Shown piece by piece: positions 27,500 to 36,872 of a DNA stretch of 64,000 nucleotides. Position 1 is the first letter of the stretch. The number at the start of each line of letters is the position of its first letter. Origin of the DNA: Fulvivirga ligni (lineage in GTDB: Bacteria > Bacteroidota > Bacteroidia > Cytophagales > Cyclobacteriaceae); contig NZ_CP089979.1 of the NCBI RefSeq assembly GCF_021389935.1, positions 3,081,001 through 3,145,000 on the forward strand, in the 5' to 3' direction. A program made the position numbers and the translations under genes. The notes under the pieces were generated by a model that saw only the letters and a program-made list of their open reading frames with translations, was not told the DNA's origin and made no database searches.

Positions 27500-28363
27500 T
27501 TAATCGTATACACCATTCAGCCATGCCCAAAATCTTTTAATTGGATTTTTATGCTTTATAACTTCCTTTTTACTCTTTGCGAGCTGCTTTTTCTTTTTGG
27601 CTTTCTTTTTTCCTGCACTATTATTGGTGTTAACTTGAAGTTTTTCTTCGTAGTGCTTCTTTTTCTTCGCTTTCTCTTTTCTCTCTTTTTGCTTTTTCTT
27701 TCGAGCCTCTTCTCTAGCTAACTTTTTCTGCTTCTGTTCGTAAGTTTCGGGTCGTTTTCCTCTTCTGCTGTTTCCATTACGATTATCATAAGGTCGTTTT
27801 TTACGATCTCGGGATGTTTCGTTTTTTTCTTTTTCTTCGGCAGTCTTCTCTCTGACTACAGGTTCTGGCAACTCTATTTTACCGAGAACTTTAATACCTT
27901 CTAATTTTACCTTTTTAGCCCTGATAATCTTTACATTCGGCTTTTCTGCCTCTACTTCAGGATCATCTATTTGGTCTGGATCTAAATGTTCGATAGGCTC
28001 CGGTGCTGGAGGAGGCGTGATTTCAGCTTCTATGCTGGTGCTTTCTGAAACTTCCAGTTCTACTTCCACAACAGTTTCTTGTTCTGCTTCCTCTTCTACG
28101 ATCACATTGGCGGTAGCCATTATTGTTTCGGTAGTATCAGATTCAGGTTGAACATCTTCTACTGCGGGTTCTATTGTTTCAATTTCCAACTCAGCAGGGG
28201 TAGGGCTATCCTGATAATCGAAATGCTGATAAATGGAGGGAAGGGAGTCATCAGGAATTTTAGTGTTGCCGTGCAACTTTACTTCGATTCCCTGATCAGA
28301 TAGAAAGTCTACAATTTCCTGCTGTGATTTCCCCAGCTTGCGTGAGAGCTGCATCAATCTCAT
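27500..28363 (-). CDS. IF2_N-like domain protein with acidic middle and lysine-rich tail
   Basis: A 287-residue cytoplasmic protein. Residues ~1-48 (MRLMQLSRKLGKSQQEIVDFL, then GNTKIPDD) resemble the IF2_N winged-helix-like motif found at the N-terminus of bacterial translation initiation factor IF-2. A proline/glutamate-rich acidic segment follows (~50-150), then a strongly basic, low-complexity tail (KKRPYDNRNGNSRRGKRP, many KKK runs) likely to bind nucleic acid or ribosomes. It has no GTPase domain, so it is not IF-2. Its real role is unknown; an RNA-associated function is inferred from composition only. Confidence 0.7.
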   Translation of the reverse strand: MRLMQLSRKLGKSQQEIVDFLSDQGIEVKLHGNTKIPDDSLPSIYQHFDYQDSPTPAELEIETIEPAVEDVQPESDTTETIMATANVIVEEEAEQETVVEVELEVSESTSIEAEITPPPAPEPIEHLDPDQIDDPEVEAEKPNVKIIRAKKVKLEGIKVLGKIELPEPVVREKTAEEKEKNETSRDRKKRPYDNRNGNSRRGKRPETYEQKQKKLAREEARKKKQKERKEKAKKKKHYEEKLQVNTNNSAGKKKAKKKKQLAKSKKEVIKHKNPIKRFWAWLNGVYD

Positions 28364-28552
28364 ACTTACAAATAATTTTTAAAACAAAAATAGAATGTTT
28401 AATTATTTGATGCTACCATCCGGTTAATAAATTATCATTTTTTTTGATCTTTTCCGTTCTGATCTGTAATTAAAACGGAGGCTCATTATGTTTTTCTGAA
28501 AAAAAACTTATTATTGTTGAATTGTTGGCATTAAAAACCTTGTAAAATTAAC

Positions 28553-28894
28553 ATGTTAGACTCTATTCAACTTCAACATTTTAGAAACTTAGTTTCATTA
28601 GCAGCAGCAGACGGGAAGGTGCAGGAAATTGAAAGAATTACGTTATCAAAAATTGCTTATGACCAGGGAATACCGTTGGATAGGTTGAATATTATGTTGA
28701 AGAAGGCCGATGAGTACATCTACCTCATCCCTCAGAACAAGGAAGATAGAGAGAAGCAACTGAAGGATATGATAAAACTGGCCATGGTAGATGGTGACTT
28801 TGCCACAGCAGAGTATAATCTGATCCTTTTGGTGGGAAACCGCTTAGGTTATACTAAATCCGAAACGGAGTCCCTGATAGAAAAGTATCGTTAA
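28553..28894 (+). CDS. TerB-like small helical protein
   Basis: A 113-residue all-helical protein. The acidic motif LAAADGKVQEIE near residue 18 and LAMVDGDFATAEYNLI near residue 77 are the paired D-G-x(3)-E metal-binding repeats of the TerB/tellurite-resistance domain family. It lacks a signal or membrane segment. Stand-alone TerB-like proteins occur widely without tellurite genes, and none are nearby, so a tellurite role is not implied. Its last four bases overlap the convergent gene. Confidence 0.8.
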   Translation: MLDSIQLQHFRNLVSLAAADGKVQEIERITLSKIAYDQGIPLDRLNIMLKKADEYIYLIPQNKEDREKQLKDMIKLAMVDGDFATAEYNLILLVGNRLGYTKSETESLIEKYR

Positions 28895-29454
28895 TAATTT
28901 CTGGAATATATTTTCACATCTTTTAGTATACTCTTACTAAAAGCATATGATAATCCTTTATTGGTAAAAGATCTTGATGGTTGTTTAGCAAAGAATGACG
29001 CTGAATTAGGAACTTTTAATCCCCATGATCCTGAAGGTTGTAATGTGCCTGGCAGTATCATTACTACGTGGCCTACACCCTCTTGATTTACATACACCGC
29101 TACAACGGCCTTATTGCTGTTAGCATGCTGCTGTGCCTTGCTCAGCACATCCTGGCTGTAGGCAGGCCCCAGGTTAGTCCATGATTTGTCAGATGCTAAT
29201 AAATCATTAATTTCTCCCACACCCATATACTCTTTGGCGGCGTTATCATAAAAATCATTCAGTTGATAAACCGTATTGAGTGATTTCCCCATATACTGAT
29301 GACAATCCTCACTTGCTGATTCACAAGTTTGGAATGATGAAAAGTCTTTTTGTAAATCACTCTTCCAATTCTTGTTCACAGATTGGCCATAAGTGAATGA
29401 AATGCTAAAAATGAATAGAACAGGTAAGACTACCCCACGTTTTAATCTGCACAT
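28891..29454 (-). CDS. Secreted Cys/His protein of unknown function, possible papain-like amidase
   Basis: A 187-residue protein with an N-terminal signal (VLPVLFIFSISFTYGQS). After the signal it has two close cysteines (CESASEDCHQYMGKSLN) and later the motif VAVYVNQEGVGHVVMILPG followed by SWGLKVPNSASFF. A Cys near the start of a helix, a His opening a beta strand and a following polar residue is the order seen in NlpC/P60, CHAP and Tae-type peptidoglycan amidases, so a periplasmic or secreted cysteine amidase is possible. The residues are visible; the function is inference and could be wrong. No immunity-like gene sits beside it. Confidence 0.55.
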   Translation of the reverse strand: MCRLKRGVVLPVLFIFSISFTYGQSVNKNWKSDLQKDFSSFQTCESASEDCHQYMGKSLNTVYQLNDFYDNAAKEYMGVGEINDLLASDKSWTNLGPAYSQDVLSKAQQHANSNKAVVAVYVNQEGVGHVVMILPGTLQPSGSWGLKVPNSASFFAKQPSRSFTNKGLSYAFSKSILKDVKIYSRNY

Positions 29455-29650
29455 ATAAAAAAGGTTTCTTTCAAGTTAATACGATCTACGCCAAATTGGA
29501 CACTCCCTTAATAACTGTTTTTTGAGGTTGATGTAAGAATCACAGTCTAATTGCAGTATGTGGCGATGAATGGTAGTATATCACCGATGAAATAACTGTT
29601 AAATAATGGCTCATGTAAGTTTATAAATATTTATTATTCTTTAATAAATG

Positions 29651-29658
29651 TAATTTTG
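29651..29658 (+). promoter_or_regulatory. Candidate -7 promoter element for the T9SS type A protein
   Basis: TAATTTTG matches TAnnTTTG and would give a leader of roughly 90 bases before the ATG at 29752. No clear -33 element. The rest of the 297-base gap holds a ten-base direct repeat AATAACTGTT (29511 and 29591) but no gene. Confidence 0.4.
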
Positions 29659-29751
29659 GGTATATATTGTGTTGAATTCTTTAGAATACGTATTTCTATA
29701 GTGGATGTAAAGGATTCTAATTATTTAAATCTTAATCTGAACCAACAAATT

Positions 29752-32637
29752 ATGAAACGGCTGGCTTTAATTATCCTCATGAGTATTCCCTTGTGGGCTA
29801 ATGCTCAAATTATTTATAATCAAGAGTTTAATGATGAAACTGGGTGGGGTGTGCTAACAGAACCTTCCTCATATGATTACTTTTACATAAAAAATTTCGG
29901 AGGTGCATTGGGTAAAGTTTTCTATGTCAATGACACCAATGGCGAGGAAGGAGTCTGGCGATCTTCTGTTATAGATATTAGTAGTTATTCAGAGGTGGCG
30001 ATTAGCATAGGGCTTTTAGGTGTCTACTATACAGATCCGAATACCGATTACATACGTAGTTATTATGTGCTTAATAGCTCGGATACAGTGCTTTTTGATG
30101 AACAAGTTGGCCAAACCGATTTGCAGTATAATTCGGCAGCTAGTGCCATAGTTTCGGGCTCCACCTTGCAGATCATGATTGCAGTGAATGATGAATCTAC
30201 CGGAGTGGGAGGGCCATTCAACTTTGCCCGCTCTTTTGGTTTCGATAAAATTACAGTTTCCCCCATCACCTATCTGTATTCCCGTAATTCTGGTAACTGG
30301 AATAATGGTAACACCTGGTCTTATGAAAGCCATTCTGGAGTATCTTGTGGTTGTACACCAGATGAGGATACGCATGTTTTTGTAGGCGGTAATGATATAG
30401 TAAATCTAAATACCAACGCTACCAGTGCAGGTGTAACTATTGAAAATACGGGTAGAATTAATTATACCGCTAATGCCCAGTTAAATATCGTACGAAGTGG
30501 AGTGCTGGAAATAGAATTTGGTGCAGAACTCAATAAAAATGGTAAAAATGGTTCATCTCTTCGTTTCTCCGATTACAGCTATCATGTAGAAATAGATGGT
30601 GCGCTAAGCGTAGGTACCATCACAGTAGATGCGGCTGATTTGACTATTGAGGGAACAGGAACATTAACCACTAATGGAAATTTCACATTTAATAATTTAT
30701 CATCTAATAATATTCTCTTCGCAAGTGCTGGTGTAGCCATTGGGGGAGAGCTTATTTTTAGTTCTTCATCTAGTGATGTAGACTTTAACATTAATACTCA
30801 GCTTGCTATAAGTAATAGACTTAGGTTGGATGCTGAAGATGTAGTCATTTATAATTCTGGGCTTCTTCAATCCATCAATAATGGCATCTATGTTTCAGGT
30901 TCAGGTAACTCTATAACGAATGCAAGTACCTTTAATTTCAGCACGCTTAACCTTAATAATCAGGACTTTGCGTTGAATAATCTTGATGAGATAAGTCAGA
31001 CAGGTAATTTTTCTAACATGGGAGGCGCAGTGTCCTTAATAAATGGAGATGGGGCTGCCTGGTCTTACGGAGGTGCTTCTACACCTTCTCAGTTTGACCT
31101 TTCGGCTACAGGAAATACCTTCACTTATAACGGTACAGATCAATCTGTATTTACGCCAGCCAATGGATCATATGAGAATTTGACCATACAAAATACAGGC
31201 ACCAAGACCTTGCTAGCGCCTCTAGATATCAATGGCAACTTTAATATTAATGGTACTACCAATTTAGATGTTTCAGCTAATAATTATTCAATTAATTTAG
31301 GAGGCAACTGGACAGTAAGCTCAGTTCTGGATAGATTCATAGAGAGATCGGGTAGCATTACATTTGATGGCACCGCTGACCAAACCATAATTGTGGCCAA
31401 GGGAAATGAGACTTTCTATGATTTGGTAGTGAATAAAGCTTCAGGAAGATTACTTCTCGATGGTGCTACTACAAATCTGATTATTGGCAATAGTTTGAGC
31501 CTTGAAAATGGAGAGTTAAATAGTAATGGAAGAGATATAACCCTCAATAATGGCAGTCATTCCGCACTAAGTAGAACCAATGGTTATATAAAGAGTGAAA
31601 GTACTATATTTCCCTACAGTCCATTTAACTGGGTGGTGGGTAGTGGTACTGGTAACTTTGTTTTTCCTTTTGGAAAATCGGATTCCGAATATATCCCTTT
31701 CAGTTTTAATATTTCCGTACCCGGTGCAGTCGATACTCAAGTATCTGTGGCCACTTATGGAACGGGCTCTGATAATAATCCTTATCCGAATGGCGTAAGC
31801 AACCTTAATAGTTCTGATGGGGTGAATAATAGCTCCAATGTGGCTGACAGATTCTGGCAAATAGATGTGGCTAGTTCGGGAGCTACTCCTACAGCTGACA
31901 TTGTTTTTACAGCTACAGCCGGTGAAGTTGGAAGTTTGTCAGGCCTAAAAGCACAGCGATATAATGATTCTGGAGGCTATTGGGATCAGCCTTTAGGTGG
32001 GCAGAGTAACCCTACGCCGTATTCTGTTATGGTGCCTAATGTCACTCACTTTTCTCCCTGGACATTAGTGGATAGCAATAGTCCGCTGCCGGTTGAGCTT
32101 GTATACTTCAATGCTGAATTAGAAAGGGGAGGAGTGAACATCGAGTGGAAAACTGCCTCTGAGATTAACAATGATAAGTTTATAGTTGAAAAAACCATTG
32201 ATTTTAAAAATTATGTAGAGGTTGGGATCGAGAAAGGAAACGGTACCTCAGAGCAAGAACACAACTATCGTATTGTCGATTCTAAACCTTTTACAGGAGA
32301 ATCTTTCTATAGGCTTAAGCAGGTAGATTTTGATGGTACAATAACTATTTATAAGCCTGTGAGAGTGAAGAATCTTAATTCCTTTGATGAACTAAGAGTA
32401 TTTCCAAACCCTAATGATGGCGATAGCTTTACTATAGAAATGCCTGCCAATAATAGGGGTGAGGAAGTTAAAATTCAAATATTTACCTTAGCAGGGAAGT
32501 TGGTTGAAGGTAGGTCATTAGTTTCTAACTCAGATGAGCTGATCCAGTATACAATCGATTTTAAAGATACTTTGAGCCAGGGAGTTTATATGATAAAAGT
32601 AGGCTCGTATGCAATGCAAAAAATGGTAGTTCATTAA
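29752..32637 (+). CDS. Large secreted surface protein with T9SS type A sorting domain
   Basis: A 961-residue secreted protein. The start at 29752 gives a clean signal peptide MKRLALIILMSIPLWANAQ; a TTG at 29656 would put 32 poorly conserved residues before it and is rejected. The first ~190 residues form a beta-sandwich-like domain, followed by a long asparagine/glycine/serine-rich beta-solenoid-like middle (many NITIENTG-type strands, ~190-690), a fibronectin-like PLPVELVYFNAELERGGVNIEWKT segment near 780 and a C-terminal type A sorting domain with VFPNPNDGDSFTIEMP and GVYMIKVGS. It is exported by the type IX system and anchored or released at the surface. No catalytic motif recognised; adhesin or matrix protein is likely. 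Confidence 0.85.
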   Translation: MKRLALIILMSIPLWANAQIIYNQEFNDETGWGVLTEPSSYDYFYIKNFGGALGKVFYVNDTNGEEGVWRSSVIDISSYSEVAISIGLLGVYYTDPNTDYIRSYYVLNSSDTVLFDEQVGQTDLQYNSAASAIVSGSTLQIMIAVNDESTGVGGPFNFARSFGFDKITVSPITYLYSRNSGNWNNGNTWSYESHSGVSCGCTPDEDTHVFVGGNDIVNLNTNATSAGVTIENTGRINYTANAQLNIVRSGVLEIEFGAELNKNGKNGSSLRFSDYSYHVEIDGALSVGTITVDAADLTIEGTGTLTTNGNFTFNNLSSNNILFASAGVAIGGELIFSSSSSDVDFNINTQLAISNRLRLDAEDVVIYNSGLLQSINNGIYVSGSGNSITNASTFNFSTLNLNNQDFALNNLDEISQTGNFSNMGGAVSLINGDGAAWSYGGASTPSQFDLSATGNTFTYNGTDQSVFTPANGSYENLTIQNTGTKTLLAPLDINGNFNINGTTNLDVSANNYSINLGGNWTVSSVLDRFIERSGSITFDGTADQTIIVAKGNETFYDLVVNKASGRLLLDGATTNLIIGNSLSLENGELNSNGRDITLNNGSHSALSRTNGYIKSESTIFPYSPFNWVVGSGTGNFVFPFGKSDSEYIPFSFNISVPGAVDTQVSVATYGTGSDNNPYPNGVSNLNSSDGVNNSSNVADRFWQIDVASSGATPTADIVFTATAGEVGSLSGLKAQRYNDSGGYWDQPLGGQSNPTPYSVMVPNVTHFSPWTLVDSNSPLPVELVYFNAELERGGVNIEWKTASEINNDKFIVEKTIDFKNYVEVGIEKGNGTSEQEHNYRIVDSKPFTGESFYRLKQVDFDGTITIYKPVRVKNLNSFDELRVFPNPNDGDSFTIEMPANNRGEEVKIQIFTLAGKLVEGRSLVSNSDELIQYTIDFKDTLSQGVYMIKVGSYAMQKMVVH

Positions 32638-32746
32638 AATTTCTATGCTTTTTCACATCTTATAACCTTTTTTAACATTGTTAACTTTCATTCCAAACCA
32701 TTAAGCATTAGCATTGTGAAGATGATTTCTTCAAATGTTTTGTTAA

Positions 32747-32798
32747 GGTTTCTAAGTTTTAGAAACCGGTTTGGTGTTAACGAATTATACGTTAGCAC
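32747..32798. repeat. Two adjacent hairpin-forming inverted repeats
   Basis: GGTTTCTAA-GTT-TTAGAAACC (32747-32767) is a perfect nine-base inverted repeat. GTGTTAACG...CGTTAGCAC (32774-32798) is nearly perfect with one position that can form a G-U pair. Neither is followed by a T run. Both lie between convergent genes. Confidence 0.65.
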
Positions 32799-32817
32799 AA
32801 AGTTGATAAATTGGTTT

Positions 32818-32892
32818 TGAATCAGGATTACAGCCATATTTACAGTAAGTAGCTTTAGCTTTTACTATAAATATGGTTCTGTCCTGATGTCA
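32818..32892. repeat. Long imperfect palindrome, about 75 nt
   Basis: Arms 32818-32848 and 32862-32892 pair through TGA/TCA, ATCAGGA/TCCTGAT, CAG/CTG, CCATATTTA/TAAATATGG and AGTAA/TTACT, separated by small bulges, with a short AGC...GCT apical stem. Roughly 27 to 30 pairs form. It is the strongest hairpin in the window and lies in the gap left of the response regulator at 32933. Confidence 0.7.
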
Positions 32893-32932
32893 TCAAAAAC
32901 AATTGAATACCTAATAGCTTCTCAAGTAGAAT

Positions 32933-33316
32933 TTAGGCAAATGTAAAATATTGATTTATTATTCTATTAGAGAGAGGTTTTTCGATGTAAGCCACTACAT
33001 CTTCGAACATTCCAGCTCTATCTTTTTCCTTTTTACGGATAGAGGTGGTAAACATCATGATCTTTGAGGTTCCTTTGTATACACTGCTTTCATACCAGCT
33101 CAGAAACTCAAAACCATTCATCAGCGGCATGTTGATGTCTAAGAGTACATAGTCGGGTGATTCATTCGGATGTTTCTTGAAAAACTCTATTGCTTCCATG
33201 CCATTAGATACAGTCATTACCCTAACGTCACCGAAGCGAGCTTTAAGTGCTTGACTGGCAACATAATTACTCGTTTCGTCATCATCAATAATTAAAATGT
33301 TGCTTTTCTCCTTCAT
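32933..33316 (-). CDS. Single-domain response regulator
   Basis: A 127-residue stand-alone receiver. The acidic pocket DDD is at ~11-13 (ILIIDDDETSN), the phospho-acceptor lies in YVLLDINMPLMNG, the switch Thr/Ser in MMFTTSI and the conserved Lys in AYIEKPLS. It has no output domain, so it acts by protein contact or as a phosphorelay intermediate. A promoter-like TATTTTTG on the minus strand (33358-33365) and a 133-base gap separate it from the large kinase gene upstream, so it may be made independently, although it probably belongs to the same pathway. Confidence 0.93.
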   Translation of the reverse strand: MKEKSNILIIDDDETSNYVASQALKARFGDVRVMTVSNGMEAIEFFKKHPNESPDYVLLDINMPLMNGFEFLSWYESSVYKGTSKIMMFTTSIRKKEKDRAGMFEDVVAYIEKPLSNRIINQYFTFA

Positions 33317-33357
33317 ACGCTTTTTCCATTTGATTTTAGTATCATATATTAAGTAAG

Positions 33358-33365
33358 CAAAAATA
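33358..33365 (-). promoter_or_regulatory. Candidate -7 promoter element for the response regulator
   Basis: On the minus strand TATTTTTG fits TAnnTTTG and lies 42 bases ahead of the ATG at 33316. No -33 element was identified. Confidence 0.35.
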
Positions 33366-33449
33366 ACTGTATAATGCTATACCTTAATCTACGTATTTTT
33401 GAAAGAAAAGTGCTGTTTTATTAGTTAGAAGTATGATTTCATGTAAGTA

Positions 33450-36400
33450 TTAACGCTCTTTTAAATAAATTTGGAATGTCGTTCCTTTACCTTCTATACT
33501 AGAGACTTCAATTTTTCCTCCATATTTTTCAATGATTGACTTGGTGATGTGAAGGCCTATTCCTTTGCCTTCAATATCGAGGTGAAATCTTTGGAATAAC
33601 CCAAAGAGTTTATTGCCATAGTTTTCCAGATTAATACCACGACCATTATCCTGAATACTAATGCAACAGTAGCCAGCTTCCTTGCTACTAATGATATCTA
33701 TTTCGGGTTTCACCCCTAATTTTTTGTATTTGATGGCATTGGTAATCAGATTCTGCAAAATGTTATGCAAATGAACAGGAGGAAATAGGGCGGTGCTGCA
33801 TTGATCCAGGTTAATGTTAATATGGGCCTTGCTGCTTTTTATCTCTTCTTCTACATCTTCAAGAACATCATCTAGTAGCTTTTTCAGTTCTACCTTTTCC
33901 GATTTCAAGTCCAGATTTTTTTTAACCGCAATTACCTCATTAAGTGTAGAGATAGTTTTTTGCATCCTCTGAACTGCATTTTTTAGTTTAGAAAACACAT
34001 CATAACCATCTTTCTTCATAAAATCATTTTCCTCAATGATTTTCATTAAAGAATCCAGATTGGTAATGGGTGCTTTTAAGTCATGTGAAGCCAGGTAGGC
34101 AAACTGTTCAAGTTCTATATTGCTGCGCTCCAGCTCTTCCGCTTTGAGCATGAGTTGAGACTCTATTTTCTTTAATTGGTTAACATCTACAAATGTGAAT
34201 ACAACGCCTTTGATTTCTTTCTTTGATGTTACATAGGGTAATGCCTGCATCAAGAATACTTCATCTTTTTTAGTGACCACTTCTTTCTCTATAGCGGTGA
34301 AGTTTCTGAGTACTGATTGAGATATTTCAGATAAATTGAAATCTTTAAATTCATTGCTAAAATCACCAACGTATCTGCCTATATCGTTGCTGTTTAATTT
34401 GATTAAGCTAGTTATGGCATTAGTGAATCTCTTAATATTCAGATCGTTATCAAGGAAGAGGGTGGCGATGTGTGTACTTTGCAGGAAGTTTTTCAAGTCA
34501 TCATTGAGCTCTGTCATCTCAATGAGTTTATTTTCAAACTCATTATTCACCGTATATAACTCTTCATTAACACTTTGCAGCTCCTCATTACTACTTTGCA
34601 GCTCTTCATTGGCGGCCATTAATTCTTCATTGGTGGCTTGAAGTTCTTCGTTAGAGGTTTCCAGTTCTTCAATGGTGGATTGCAAATATTCTTTGGTTTC
34701 TTTTAGTTCTTCCTCAAGTCTTCTAATGTGAGCGTCCTTTTCCTTTGACTGGTCGGATTTTACACTTTTTGAATCACTGCTGGTGGAAATGGTAGTGGTG
34801 TGCTCTAACTCATTAAAGCTGACTATGATATATGAGTTTTTAGAATTTGGTTCGGTATAAGGTTTGGATACAATTTTAATGTATTTCTTTTCATCATTAT
34901 AGTTGTACTCAACTAATGGTGAGATGAATTTTTTCTTATGTGATTTTACTTTTGAGATGGCATTGCTAAGACTCACATAGATCTGCTCGTCTACCATTTT
35001 TAATACATTCAGTGTAAGTTGTTTACGAGGTAGTTTTATGTATTTGTCTACATCTCCGGCCACGTGAACGACATCCATACTCTCGTTTATAAAAACTGTG
35101 GCAGGAATCATGTCTTCCAAAAGAGCGTCTTTAAAGTTTGATACTATTTTGGTTTCATTCAGTAATCTGGGAGAGGTTTTCTTTATAGGCTCAAGAGTTG
35201 GTTTTTTACTCTTCTCAAAAGGATTAAGACGATGGACATCTATAATCCTTGTGGTCATACAGTTTTTATAGATTTTATACTTTTTGTTAACCTCTTCAAA
35301 AGCGTTTGATAACATTCCGGGAGTTTCGCTACTGCCCAGGAATAAGTAGCTGTTGGCATTGAGAGAGAAATGGATATAGGTTAAAATTTTCTCTTGCAGT
35401 GGTGGTTCAATGTAGATTAGTAGGTTTCTGCAGCAAGCAAGATCAATGTTATTAAATGGAGGATCTTTGGAAATATCATGTCTGGCAAAGATCACCATTT
35501 GTCGGAGCTCTTTTTTTACATGGTATGTTTCATTCACTTTTGTGAAGTATTTGAGTAACAGTGGTTTGGGTATTTCTTCTATCACTGTTTCTGCATATAT
35601 CCCTTTGCTGGCTCTATCTATGGCTCGCTGATCAATATCTGTGGCAAATATTTTTACGCTTGGCGATTTTCGCTGTTTCCTAAACTGCTCTTTCAAAAGC
35701 ATAGCAAGAGAGTAAACCTCCTGTCCGGTTGAGCAGCCTACTACCCAAATTCTGATGTCTTTGTCTACGGCATCTTTTACAAGCTGGTATAAAACCAGTT
35801 TATCCAAAGATTCAAAGGCTTTGGTGTCTCTGAAAAACCCTGTAACACCTATCAGAATGTCGTTACCAAGTAGATCGAGTTCATCAGGGTCATCTTTCAG
35901 GTAGCGCAGGTATAAATCCTTATTGAGTATATTTCTAATGCTCATACGGCGCTCTATGCGGCGTATTACAGTAGCTTTTTTGTACAATCTGAAGTCTAAC
36001 CTTGTTTTTTGATGTAGTAAGGTTAATATCTGATGTAAAATATCTCCTTTGTCTCCATCATCACCACTAAGATGTTTTAATTCCTTAATGTAGGGATGTT
36101 TTACGTACTTAATAATGGCATCTGGCATTCTGCTGGGGTGGAGAATAAAATCCACCAGGCCAGTGGCTATGGCACTTTTAGGCATGTTGTCAAAAGCTGC
36201 ACTGTTGGGGTCTTGGGCCATTACCATGCCGCCATTTTCCTTTACAGATTCTATTCCTAAAGTACCATCACTGCCGGTCCCGGAAAGTACTACTGCAATG
36301 GCTCGTTCTTTTTGATCTTCTGCCAGAGACTTTAGAAAGTTGTTAATAGGAAGGTTTAATGATTTTGGGTTGCCTCTGGCTTCAAGATAAAGCCTGCCTT

Positions 36401-36860
36401 TATTTATGAATATGTTATTATCAGGAGGTAAAGTGTATATGCAGTTTTGTTCTACTTGCATATTATTCACCACCTTGGAAATTTTCAATTTGGTATGCTT
36501 GGCCAGAAGCTCAGGCATCATTGATTTATAGTCTGGACTAAGATGTTGTACCAAAACAAAACTTAAACCGGGGTTATCAGGAACTTTATCAAAAAAAGCA
36601 TTGATGGCCTCTAATCCTCCAGCGGAGGCTCCTATACATACTACATTTAGCTTTTCTGTGTTGCTGCTGCTTCTTTTTGATTTCTTTGTAGGTAATTTTT
36701 GACCGTTTTCTGTTCCATCATCAGCTTTTGTATCATTATCGTCTGCTACATCTAAATGATCCTCATTAATGGCAACTTTAGCTTCATTAGGTTCAACGGT
36801 TTTTTCTATTTTTTTATCCTCAGTTTTTGTTTGTTTTGGGGCTTTTTCTTTCATGGTCAA
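33450..36860 (-). CDS. CheB-CheR-PAS-histidine kinase fusion protein
   Basis: A 1136-residue cytoplasmic multidomain protein. After a charged ~70-residue linker comes a CheB methylesterase domain (~72-265) with the full catalytic triad: S79 in GASAGG, H106 in VQHLSPD and D198 in SGTGSDGT. A CheR methyltransferase domain (~270-520) follows, with RRIERRMSIR and the SAM-binding WVVGCSTGQEVYSL. A long coiled coil of NEEL heptads (~724-772) leads to a PAS_10-like domain, then HisKA (H in YLASHDLKAPITNL) and HATPase (DNGRGINLENYG). It combines receptor methylation chemistry with kinase signalling; no chemoreceptor gene lies in the window. It follows the response regulator gene by 12 bases. Confidence 0.93.
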   Translation of the reverse strand: MTMKEKAPKQTKTEDKKIEKTVEPNEAKVAINEDHLDVADDNDTKADDGTENGQKLPTKKSKRSSSNTEKLNVVCIGASAGGLEAINAFFDKVPDNPGLSFVLVQHLSPDYKSMMPELLAKHTKLKISKVVNNMQVEQNCIYTLPPDNNIFINKGRLYLEARGNPKSLNLPINNFLKSLAEDQKERAIAVVLSGTGSDGTLGIESVKENGGMVMAQDPNSAAFDNMPKSAIATGLVDFILHPSRMPDAIIKYVKHPYIKELKHLSGDDGDKGDILHQILTLLHQKTRLDFRLYKKATVIRRIERRMSIRNILNKDLYLRYLKDDPDELDLLGNDILIGVTGFFRDTKAFESLDKLVLYQLVKDAVDKDIRIWVVGCSTGQEVYSLAMLLKEQFRKQRKSPSVKIFATDIDQRAIDRASKGIYAETVIEEIPKPLLLKYFTKVNETYHVKKELRQMVIFARHDISKDPPFNNIDLACCRNLLIYIEPPLQEKILTYIHFSLNANSYLFLGSSETPGMLSNAFEEVNKKYKIYKNCMTTRIIDVHRLNPFEKSKKPTLEPIKKTSPRLLNETKIVSNFKDALLEDMIPATVFINESMDVVHVAGDVDKYIKLPRKQLTLNVLKMVDEQIYVSLSNAISKVKSHKKKFISPLVEYNYNDEKKYIKIVSKPYTEPNSKNSYIIVSFNELEHTTTISTSSDSKSVKSDQSKEKDAHIRRLEEELKETKEYLQSTIEELETSNEELQATNEELMAANEELQSSNEELQSVNEELYTVNNEFENKLIEMTELNDDLKNFLQSTHIATLFLDNDLNIKRFTNAITSLIKLNSNDIGRYVGDFSNEFKDFNLSEISQSVLRNFTAIEKEVVTKKDEVFLMQALPYVTSKKEIKGVVFTFVDVNQLKKIESQLMLKAEELERSNIELEQFAYLASHDLKAPITNLDSLMKIIEENDFMKKDGYDVFSKLKNAVQRMQKTISTLNEVIAVKKNLDLKSEKVELKKLLDDVLEDVEEEIKSSKAHININLDQCSTALFPPVHLHNILQNLITNAIKYKKLGVKPEIDIISSKEAGYCCISIQDNGRGINLENYGNKLFGLFQRFHLDIEGKGIGLHITKSIIEKYGGKIEVSSIEGKGTTFQIYLKER
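34548..34690 (-). repeat. Heptad repeat tract in the CheB-CheR-kinase gene
   Basis: Seven near-copies of a 21-base unit encode the heptads NEELQ-x-x / SNEELQS / VNEELYT. It is a protein-level coiled coil linking the methylation and kinase halves of the protein. Confidence 0.8.
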
Positions 36861-36872
36861 TCGATTTTAAGA

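Noticed and set aside
27461-27721. Plus-strand frame rich in Phe/Leu opposite the lysine-rich tail of the IF2_N-like gene
   Set aside because: It is the complement of AAA/AAG lysine codons, which reads as Phe/Leu; the membrane-protein look is an artefact.
28553-28894. Tellurite resistance gene
   Set aside because: Only the TerB-like fold is present; no other ter genes occur nearby, so the resistance label is not supported.
29656-29751. Upstream TTG start for the T9SS type A protein
   Set aside because: It would place 32 residues ahead of a perfect signal peptide that begins at the ATG at 29752, and the -7-like element overlaps it.
32774-32798. Integron attC-like site
   Set aside because: The inverted repeat ends do not fit the RYYYAAC/GTTRRRY pattern and no integrase or cassette array is present.
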